Program-made: the position numbers and the translations under genes | In this document: in pieces, positions 33,640 to 40,665 of the stretch | Position numbering within the stretch: the first letter of the stretch is position 1 | How the letters are laid out: every line of letters starts with the position of its first letter | DNA from: Candidatus Kapaibacterium sp. | GTDB lineage: Bacteria; Bacteroidota; Ignavibacteria; Kapaibacteriales; Kapaibacteriaceae | Length of the DNA stretch: 51,543 nucleotides | NCBI GenBank assembly: GCA_022842685.1 | Contig: JALHPC010000010.1 | Span: forward strand, 1-51,543 | Reading direction: 5' to 3' | The notes under the pieces: generated by a model | The model's input: the letters and a program-made list of their open reading frames with translations, nothing else | Database searches by the model: none | What the model was told of the DNA's origin: nothing

Positions 33640-36063
33640 TTAGCCCTTCTTGGTCGTCTTTCTGGCAACTGTCTTCTTCGCGGCGGTCTTCTTTGCAGCC
33701 GTCTTCTTCGCAACTGTCTTCTTCGCAGCCGTCTTCTTTGCAGCAGGTTTCTCGGCGTCGGTCTTCTTGGACGCTGCCTTCTTTGGCGCGGGCGCCTGCT
33801 GGGCAGCCAGCTCTAGACACTCTTTCAGTGTGAGCGCCGAAGCATCGGTATCCTTGGGTATACGCACATTCTGCTTACCAACAACAATGTAGGGACCCCA
33901 TCGACCCTTGAGTACCTTGACTGTTGGATCTTCTTCGAATACCTTAATCGTGCGTTCTAGCGTAGCTTGGCGTTTGGCAACAATGACTTCGATACCACGA
34001 TCCTGTTCAATGGTAAAGGGGTCGTCGGTTTTCGCTAGCGAATAAAATGCTCCCGCATGCTCGATGTAGGGACCAAAGCGTCCTAGCTTTACCTGCATCT
34101 CGGCGTCTTCAAACGTGCCAATATTGCGCGGAAAACGGAAGAGCTCAAGGGCTTGCTCGAGTGTGATTGTGTTGATTGACAACGTGCTGGGAAGACCCTT
34201 TTGGCGCTTGTCTTCGTCGTCGGCATTGCCGATCTGTGCAAGCGGTCCGTAGCGGCCCAGGCGGACGTAGACGTTCTTGCCCGACGCTGGGTCGACGCCG
34301 ATAAGGCGTTCGCCGCTTTGGCGTTCAGCATGTTCGGCAACGCGCTCGATGCTCTCCTTAAATGGGCCGTAGAACGCCCGTATCATATCCTGCCAACCCT
34401 TATTCCCATTGGCGATTTCGTCGAACTGCTTTTCAACGTTCGCTGTAAACTGGTAGTCAAGGATATCATCAAAGTTCTTCGTAAGGAACTCCGTTACCAC
34501 GGTTCCAATGTCGGTAGGGAAGAGCTTACTACGTTCGGCGCCGGTGTTCTCGACGTCTACTCGACGAGCGATAGCGTCGTTGGCCAGTGTAAACACACGC
34601 ACTTCCCGTTGCCTACCATCACGATCCTCCTTCACAACGTAGTTCCGCGCTTGGATCGTCGAGATTGTTGGCGCATATGTCGAGGGGCGCCCTATCCCAA
34701 GCTCTTCGAGCTTCTTTACCAAGCTGGCTTCCGTGTATCGTGCCGGCGGTCGGGCATAGCGTTCTTGCGCTTGCATAAAGCGCAGATCGAGTGATTGTCC
34801 AACACGTAGTGGAGGCAACATTTTGGCGTTGTCCTCATCTTGCTGGTCGTCGTCGGTCGACTCCATGTATACAGCTAGAAACCCATCAAATAGCAGCACT
34901 TCACCAGTTGCCTGTAGAGTATCCGCTACAGTCGACACGGCAATCGTGGCCGTTGTGCGTTCCAATCGGGCATCAGCCATTTGCGAGGCAATCGCGCGTT
35001 TCCAAACTAGGTCATACAGGCGTCGGTGTGCGTCGGTATCGCCTGCAGTCTTCCGTGCAAAATCCGTGGGGCGAATCGCTTCGTGTGCCTCTTGCGCACT
35101 GGCCACCTTGGTGGCATACGTTCGTGGTGTGCTGTACTGTTCGCCGTAGCTCGACGTTACCTCTGCTCGAGCAGCACCGATAGCGATTTCCGACAGTGAC
35201 GTCGAATCTGTACGCATGTAGGTAATCAGACCGGCTTCGTATAAATCTTGCGCCACCTTCATCGTTCGTTGGAGCGACATCCCCAACTTTCTACTAGCCT
35301 CTTGCTGCAAGGTTGAGGTTGTAAAAGGGGCAGCGGGAGAACGCTTTGCGGGTTTCGTTTCTAGGTTGGCAATCGAGTAAGCAGCACCGCGGCATTGCTC
35401 AAGAAAGGCACGGGCCTCTTCTTCGGTGTCAAATCGCTTGGGAAGTTCTGCCGTTAGCGTGCGGCCATCGACGTCGAACTCTGCGGTTACCTTGAATTGG
35501 CTCGTAGAAACGAAGCGAATGATCTCTTGTTCGCGCTCGACCACAAGGCGCACAGCAACCGACTGCACGCGACCGGCAGAGAGGTTGCGTTGAACCTTGC
35601 GCCAGAGTACGGGCGAAAGACCATATCCTACGAGGCGATCCAGTACGCGGCGCGCTTGCTGAGCATCAACCAGTGCTTGATCGATGGAACGAGGATTGGC
35701 GACGGCCTTCAAGATCGCGGGCTTCGTGATTTCGTGAAACACAATGCGCTTGGTGCGTTCAGCACGAAGGTTAAGTGCCTCGAACAAGTGCCATGCTATG
35801 GCCTCGCCCTCGCGGTCTTCGTCGCTTGCCAGCCAGACATACTCAGCAGATGCGGCCATCTTCTTCAATTCCGAAACAAGCTTCTTCTTGTCTTCGGTAA
35901 TCTCATACACTGGAAGAAAGTCGTTGGCGATATCGATGGCTTGATCGTTTCCTGGCAAGTCGCGGATGTGTCCCATACAGGACGTAACAACAAAGTCATC
36001 GCCAAGGTAGCGCTGTATGGTCTTTGCCTTTGATGGCGATTCAACGATGACGAGATTCTTCAT
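33640..36063 (-). CDS. topA: DNA topoisomerase I
   Basis: Type IA topoisomerase that relaxes negative supercoils. In 807 residues it has the TOPRIM domain (NLVIVESPSKAKTI; ASDEDREGEAIAWHL with Asp81/Asp83), the nucleophile Tyr282 in GLITYMRTDSTSLSE, and LSAGRVQSVAVRLVVERE. The C-terminus has TopoI repeat modules (VKLGRFGPYIEHA, LKGRWGPYIVVGKQN) instead of zinc fingers, followed by a ~40-residue Lys/Ala tail (AAKKTAAKKTVAKK type). The tail resembles the repeats of the protein at 22412. It converges on the cargo gene with a 36-base gap and lies 170 bases downstream of fur. Confidence 0.95.
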   Translation of the reverse strand: MKNLVIVESPSKAKTIQRYLGDDFVVTSCMGHIRDLPGNDQAIDIANDFLPVYEITEDKKKLVSELKKMAASAEYVWLASDEDREGEAIAWHLFEALNLRAERTKRIVFHEITKPAILKAVANPRSIDQALVDAQQARRVLDRLVGYGLSPVLWRKVQRNLSAGRVQSVAVRLVVEREQEIIRFVSTSQFKVTAEFDVDGRTLTAELPKRFDTEEEARAFLEQCRGAAYSIANLETKPAKRSPAAPFTTSTLQQEASRKLGMSLQRTMKVAQDLYEAGLITYMRTDSTSLSEIAIGAARAEVTSSYGEQYSTPRTYATKVASAQEAHEAIRPTDFARKTAGDTDAHRRLYDLVWKRAIASQMADARLERTTATIAVSTVADTLQATGEVLLFDGFLAVYMESTDDDQQDEDNAKMLPPLRVGQSLDLRFMQAQERYARPPARYTEASLVKKLEELGIGRPSTYAPTISTIQARNYVVKEDRDGRQREVRVFTLANDAIARRVDVENTGAERSKLFPTDIGTVVTEFLTKNFDDILDYQFTANVEKQFDEIANGNKGWQDMIRAFYGPFKESIERVAEHAERQSGERLIGVDPASGKNVYVRLGRYGPLAQIGNADDEDKRQKGLPSTLSINTITLEQALELFRFPRNIGTFEDAEMQVKLGRFGPYIEHAGAFYSLAKTDDPFTIEQDRGIEVIVAKRQATLERTIKVFEEDPTVKVLKGRWGPYIVVGKQNVRIPKDTDASALTLKECLELAAQQAPAPKKAASKKTDAEKPAAKKTAAKKTVAKKTAAKKTAAKKTVARKTTKKG

Positions 36064-36233
36064 GCAATTGAGATTCGAAGTGGAAACAGTGTGGCGCCAA
36101 TCGTGGTTCGATGCCCCTTATCAAGAGGGGGAAACAGCAGGAAGAACCATGTTGGCGTAGTGCCTTTGAGCATCGACAAACGGGGAATGTGACGCTGGTG
36201 GCACGTACAAGATGGGAAAAACCCGTGAAAAGG
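36064..36233. other. 170-base intergenic stretch between topA and fur
   Basis: No gene is supported. A short hairpin (CCCCT 36114-36118 with AGGGG 36126-36130) is the only structure noticed. A + strand reading across this stretch and fur is the antisense of fur. I saw no TAnnTTTG word on the - strand for topA, so topA may be transcribed from the fur promoter. Confidence 0.4.
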
Positions 36234-36704
36234 TCACTCCCCGGCGTTGAATTCGCAGGTAAGAGGATTGGGGCAAACGGCGAAGATCTGCAGCGAATGA
36301 CTCATTGGTTTGAAGCCAAGATCGGCAGCTACGCGATCGCGAATTGCGTCGATGCTCGTGTCGCGAAACTCTACGATGCGACCGCACTCCATGCACATCA
36401 AGTGGTCGTGGTTCGGCATGCGCGACGAAAGCTCGTAGTGAGCGCTTTCGCCTTGGAAGCGGTGTTTGACAAGAATGTTGCACTTCGTAAGCAGGTCGAG
36501 CGTAGAGTAAACGGTTGCGCGCGACACGCGTTCGCCGGCCTGATTCATCTCCAGGTAAAGTTCGTCGGCGTTAAAGTGGCGGTCGAGCGCGGCAATACGC
36601 TCGAGAACGCGATAACGTTCCTGGGTGTTCCTGTACTTCTTCCGCCGTAGGAAGTCGGCAAACTGCTGATTAAGGGCTTCGAGGTCGACGTTTTGTGTTG
36701 GCAT
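36234..36704 (-). CDS. fur: Fur-family metal-dependent regulator
   Basis: A 156-residue ferric-uptake-type repressor (Fur/Zur/PerR cannot be separated with confidence). The N-terminal winged helix has NTQERYRVLERIAALDRHFNADELY and the recognition helix RVSRATVYSTLDLLTKCNIL. Metal-site residues include NHDHLMCMECGRIVEF (Cys pair 1) and CPNPLTC (Cys pair 2), so the structural zinc site is intact. Start 36704 is chosen over the longer frame because a TAnnTTTG word ends 5 bases before it, which implies a leaderless transcript. It is divergent from speA. Confidence 0.88.
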   Translation of the reverse strand: MPTQNVDLEALNQQFADFLRRKKYRNTQERYRVLERIAALDRHFNADELYLEMNQAGERVSRATVYSTLDLLTKCNILVKHRFQGESAHYELSSRMPNHDHLMCMECGRIVEFRDTSIDAIRDRVAADLGFKPMSHSLQIFAVCPNPLTCEFNAGE

Positions 36705-36709
36705 GCACG

Positions 36710-36717
36710 CAAATATA
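36710..36717 (-). promoter_or_regulatory. -7 promoter element TATATTTG of fur
   Basis: Exact TAnnTTTG match with 5 bases before the fur ATG; the predicted transcript starts at about the start codon. Confidence 0.55.
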
Positions 36718-36724
36718 GTCTTCG

Positions 36725-36732
36725 TAGTTTTG
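36725..36732 (+). promoter_or_regulatory. -7 promoter element TAGTTTTG of speA
   Basis: Exact TAnnTTTG match 57 bases upstream of the speA ATG, and only 7 bases away from the opposing fur element. The two promoters are back to back, so Fur bound at its own promoter could also affect speA. Confidence 0.5.
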
Positions 36733-36789
36733 TGGCCGTTTTCACGGCACCACCCGTTATCCACATTCATTCCGTTACACAGGAACACC

Positions 36790-38685
36790 ATGCGCAAGTG
36801 GCGTATCGAGGATTCAACAGAGCTCTACAATGTTCAGGGCTGGGGCATTGGCTACGTTGGCGTTAATGCCAAGGGCAACGTATACGTAGCACCCCGCAAG
36901 AGCAAGGGCTCGCAGGTCGACATCAAGGAATTGATCGACGAGTTGGCGCTACGCGACGTCAGCGTACCGGTGCTGCTGCGCTTTCCGGACATCTTAGATG
37001 ACCGCATCGAGAAGATCTCGGGGTGCTTTGTAAAGGCAGCCGCCGAGTACGGCTACACAGGGCAGTACTTCTCGGTCTATCCTATCAAGGTTAACCAGCA
37101 GCGACCCGTTGTCGAGGAGCTGGTGCGCCACGGCAAGAAGTTCAACATTGGCCTAGAGGCCGGTTCGAAGCCCGAGCTACACGCTGTGTTGGCCATCATG
37201 GACAACAGCGAGGCGCTCATCATCTGCAACGGATACAAGGATGAAGACTTCATCGAGTTGGCCTTGCTAGCACAGAAGATGGGCAAGCGGGTGTTTCTTG
37301 TTGTCGAGAAGCTAAACGAGCTAAAGCTCATTAACGCCGTCGCCCAGCGCATCAAAGTGCGCCCGAACATTGGTATTCGAATCAAGCTCGCAGCAAGCGG
37401 GTCGGGCAAGTGGGAGGAGTCTGGCGGCGATCAATCGAAGTTCGGCTTGAATGCTTCGGAGCTGTTGGAGGCGGTGGAGTACGCTCGTGAAGCCGAGCTC
37501 CTAGATTGCATCAAGCTGATTCACTTTCACCTTGGGTCGCAGATCACGAACATTCGTAAGATCAAGGCCGGACTTCGAGAGGTGTCCCAGTTTTACATCC
37601 AGATGATGTCGATGGGCGCCAACGTTGAATTCGTTGATATCGGCGGTGGCTTAGGCGTTGATTACGACGGGTCGCGATCGGCCATCAGTTCAAGCATAAA
37701 CTACTCGATTCAAGAGTACGCCAACGATACCATTGCAACGTTGGTCGACGTTGCGAATAAGAACAACCTGCCACATCCCAACATCATTACGGAGTCGGGC
37801 AGGGCGCTGACGGCGCACCACTCGCTATTGGTGTTCAATGTCTTGGAACGAACATCGGTTCCTCGTTGGACGTCGAAGGATAGAGTCACGAAGAAAGACC
37901 ATGAAATCGTGCGCGAGATGGCCGAGATATTAAACTCGCTGAACTCGCGAACCATGCTTGAAGCGTGGCACGACACACAGCAGCTACGCGAGGAAGCACT
38001 GGACCGCTTCTCGCTTGGACTGGTTGACCTAAAAACGCGAGCCATGACGGAGAAGCTCTATTGGTCGATCGCTCAGGCCGTAAGCGATCTCTCGGAGGGG
38101 CTAAAGACCGTACCCGAAGAAGTTCGAGCTCTCAAGCGTCTGTTGGCCGACAAGTATTTCTGCAACTTCTCGCTCTTCCAGTCGCTGCCGGATTCGTGGG
38201 CAATCGATCAGTTGTTCCCGATTATGCCCATACATCGACTAAACGAAAAGCCTACACGCCAAGCAACGCTGCAGGATATCACCTGCGACTCGGACGGCAA
38301 AGTTGATCATTTCATTGGACTTCGTGATATGTCGCACAGTTTGCCGCTTCACGAACTCAAGCAGGATGAGCCGTATTATCTCGCCGTATTCCTTGTTGGT
38401 GCTTATCAGGAGATTCTGGGCGATCTTCACAATCTATTCGGTGATACCAACGCTGTTCACGTTGCGCTAACCGAAAAGGGCTATGAAGTACAACAGGTGA
38501 TTGACGGTGAATCGGTTGCCGACGTTCTAGACTACGTGCAGTTCAACGCTAAGAAGCTTGTTCGAACCATGGAGGCATGGGTAAGTTCTTCGGTAAAAAA
38601 CAAGAGTATTTCGGTGCAAGAAGGCAAGGAGTTTCTCGCCATCTACCGATCTGGCTTGTACGGTTACACGTATTTGGAGGAGTAA
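36790..38685 (+). CDS. speA: Biosynthetic arginine decarboxylase
   Basis: PLP enzyme converting arginine to agmatine, the first step of agmatine-route polyamine synthesis. At 631 residues it matches SpeA. The N-terminus WRIEDSTELYNVQGWGIGY is typical; the PLP lysine is Lys100 in FSVYPIKVNQQ; IKLIHFHLGSQITNI and VDIGGGLGVDYDGS lie in the barrel; and ESGRALTAHHS near 340 is conserved. Start 36790 is the ATG directly before MRKWRIED; the frame is open upstream into fur. No speB-type agmatinase gene lies in the window. Confidence 0.95.
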   Translation: MRKWRIEDSTELYNVQGWGIGYVGVNAKGNVYVAPRKSKGSQVDIKELIDELALRDVSVPVLLRFPDILDDRIEKISGCFVKAAAEYGYTGQYFSVYPIKVNQQRPVVEELVRHGKKFNIGLEAGSKPELHAVLAIMDNSEALIICNGYKDEDFIELALLAQKMGKRVFLVVEKLNELKLINAVAQRIKVRPNIGIRIKLAASGSGKWEESGGDQSKFGLNASELLEAVEYAREAELLDCIKLIHFHLGSQITNIRKIKAGLREVSQFYIQMMSMGANVEFVDIGGGLGVDYDGSRSAISSSINYSIQEYANDTIATLVDVANKNNLPHPNIITESGRALTAHHSLLVFNVLERTSVPRWTSKDRVTKKDHEIVREMAEILNSLNSRTMLEAWHDTQQLREEALDRFSLGLVDLKTRAMTEKLYWSIAQAVSDLSEGLKTVPEEVRALKRLLADKYFCNFSLFQSLPDSWAIDQLFPIMPIHRLNEKPTRQATLQDITCDSDGKVDHFIGLRDMSHSLPLHELKQDEPYYLAVFLVGAYQEILGDLHNLFGDTNAVHVALTEKGYEVQQVIDGESVADVLDYVQFNAKKLVRTMEAWVSSSVKNKSISVQEGKEFLAIYRSGLYGYTYLEE

Positions 38686-38768
38686 GGGGACAGCAGACAG
38701 GATTGCCATCAACATTGGCATATACCATGATGTTGTTTTTCGAGTCGATGTGCATAACTTGCGACGTG

Positions 38769-39200
38769 ATGGCCTTCTTACAACTTCGCCCACTGCGTTA
38801 TCGCATGCTTTGTGTCTCGGTGATAGCGGTGTTCGCCTTGGGATGTAGTGCGTTCGCACAAACTTCCGAAACCGTTGAGCTCACTGGACCGGAGACGCGG
38901 AACGTTGCCGACGTCGCTAACGACACCTCTCGATTGGCGTCGCCCATAGAGCCAGCGCGAAAGAGAGATTCGCTGGATGCTGAGGTCCTTCGGGTTGATG
39001 TTCGCGATAATCACATCGTCGCATTCTCTTCGACTGGATCGATTGCTGTGACGGTCGTGGACATGAATGGCGGAGAGCATGCGCAGAAGTCAGACAGTCG
39101 TGGCCAGCTTGCACTAGACGTTCATGATTTGCCCAGCGGACGATACTATGTCACGGCCGTAAGCGACGGCCGGAGACGGTTGCTTACACTTACTCGATAG
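38769..39200 (+). CDS. Small secreted protein with T9SS-like C-terminal segment
   Basis: A 143-residue exported protein: signal peptide to about residue 32 (LGCSAFAQ), a short Asp/Thr-rich linker, then a ~70-residue beta-rich end (VDVRDNHIVAFSSTGSIAV ... LPSGRYYVTAVSDGRR) in the style of a T9SS sorting domain with almost no cargo. The start is uncertain: 38769 is supported by the near-promoter word TAACTTG at 38755-38761, 7 bases upstream; ATGs at 38727 and 38730 are alternatives. Its end overlaps the convergent rqcH-like gene by 11 bases. Function unknown. Confidence 0.55.
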   Translation: MAFLQLRPLRYRMLCVSVIAVFALGCSAFAQTSETVELTGPETRNVADVANDTSRLASPIEPARKRDSLDAEVLRVDVRDNHIVAFSSTGSIAVTVVDMNGGEHAQKSDSRGQLALDVHDLPSGRYYVTAVSDGRRRLLTLTR

Positions 39201-40665
39201 TGTTTGGCAAATGGGGCTGGACAAGCAGCACCTCTTCGCGTTCCACCGTCACAGCGCCTACGGCGGATTTACGCGGCTTGCGTACCCACTTCTTCTGCGT
39301 CACGATAACGGGCACCCAGGCACTGTTGCGCGCAGAGGAGTACCATGCCGCAATAGCAGCAGCGGCTTCGATTACGTGGCGTGGTGGACGTTCGTTACTT
39401 CTGACTGACCGAAGCACGGCATGAGAGCCCTGGACACCTCGTGCATGAAACCACCAGTCTTGCGGTTTAGCAAACCGCATGGTTAACTCATCGTTGTTGG
39501 CGGCATTACGCCCCACGTATAGAGTAAATCCTGTAGCTAGTACAAACTGCCTGAATACAGGCGCTGCCTCACGATTACGTCCTGACTTCTGTGTTCGCGC
39601 TGCATCGGACGGTGCGCTGAGATCTTCGAGCGATGTTGCGCGCTCGGCATTTTGCAGCCGTTGCCGCAGGAATGCAACCTCGCGTTCTACGATGGGTAAT
39701 CGCGCGATGCGTTCTTCATGGGCGCGGTCGGCATCTTTGGCCTTATGGTATCGCGCCGTAGCGTTTTCGAGTAACGATAGTCGAGGGTCGAGCCGAAGCT
39801 GCATCGTCGTTCCGTCGGTGTCCATCACGTCGATATCGCTTGCGCCAATGCGGTGAAGATCGGGCGTCGACATGAGAAGATCGGCTTCGCGTCGTAACTG
39901 GGGGGCTTTCGACGCCTGTGCCGCAACAGCGTTCAGGGCGGCAAGCGCCTTTTCGGCCTTTGCGAGTTGCTTCTGGGTGTCGGCTATTGTCTTGCGACGC
40001 TGTTCATCGAATGACTGTCGCGACAGGCGCAATGCAACGGTTCGTTCGATGGCCTCGAAGATGTCGCTGGTTGAGTACAGCACCGTGACGTCTGCTGGAC
40101 AAACCACCGAAAACGTTGGCGTACCATCGATGTCGAGTACGAAATACGATGTTGAAGACTCAATCTGGTCTGCTAGGTTGGGCTGAGTGCGCGCGACGTA
40201 GTCATACCAACTGGGGCGCGCCTTGCCGGCGGGTGGAAGGTGGAGTGGTTGTCCAACAAGTGCTTCGCGATGTTTGAGAGCTTCTACAACGCAGCCATCG
40301 CTCGTTACGAGCATATTACCGGTGCCCCCTCCAAAGAGGAGGATATGAAGAACGTGGGACGGAAACCAGAAGCTGATGATGCGGTCGTCGCTATGCTTGG
40401 TTACGGCATGGCATACGTCGCCGATGCGGTCGGAAAACGGCTGGAAGAGGTTGGTGCGCGGTTTGCCAATCGAGCGTCGAACGCTCACGCGGCCGGTTTG
40501 CGGATGGACAGAGGCATATACGTTGAAGAGTTGGCCATGGATGTTGCTAAAGATGAGGGCAACGGCATACTTCTCGGGAGAATAGGTGTCGACAAGCGTT
40601 GCGCCAGCCAACAACCCGTTGAGTTCGTTGGCAACACGTTGGAGCGTGTTAGAATGCCGAATCAT
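39190..40665 (-). CDS. RqcH/NFACT-family ribosome-associated quality-control protein
   Basis: A 491-residue NFACT protein (RqcH, Rqc2/Tae2 homologue, formerly called fibronectin-binding protein A). These bind obstructed 50S subunits and recruit tRNA-Ala for alanine tailing. Seen: the NFACT-N opening (SNTLQRVANELNGLLAGATLV), a central coiled coil (RKTIADTQKQLAKAEKALAALNAV ... HEERIARLPIVEREVAFLRQRL), and the NFACT-R domain (LYVGRNAANNDELTMRFAKPQDWWFHARGVQGSHAVLR, split around residue 400). It is somewhat shorter than Bacillus RqcH (about 570). It overlaps the upstream solenoid gene by 4 bases (ATGA), closing a five-gene overlapping run. Confidence 0.85.
   Translation of the reverse strand: MIRHSNTLQRVANELNGLLAGATLVDTYSPEKYAVALIFSNIHGQLFNVYASVHPQTGRVSVRRSIGKPRTNLFQPFSDRIGDVCHAVTKHSDDRIISFWFPSHVLHILLFGGGTGNMLVTSDGCVVEALKHREALVGQPLHLPPAGKARPSWYDYVARTQPNLADQIESSTSYFVLDIDGTPTFSVVCPADVTVLYSTSDIFEAIERTVALRLSRQSFDEQRRKTIADTQKQLAKAEKALAALNAVAAQASKAPQLRREADLLMSTPDLHRIGASDIDVMDTDGTTMQLRLDPRLSLLENATARYHKAKDADRAHEERIARLPIVEREVAFLRQRLQNAERATSLEDLSAPSDAARTQKSGRNREAAPVFRQFVLATGFTLYVGRNAANNDELTMRFAKPQDWWFHARGVQGSHAVLRSVRSNERPPRHVIEAAAAIAAWYSSARNSAWVPVIVTQKKWVRKPRKSAVGAVTVEREEVLLVQPHLPNTIE

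Noticed and set aside
36111..36650. 179-codon + strand open frame between topA and fur
   Set aside because: Mostly the antisense of fur; the part outside fur shows no protein features.
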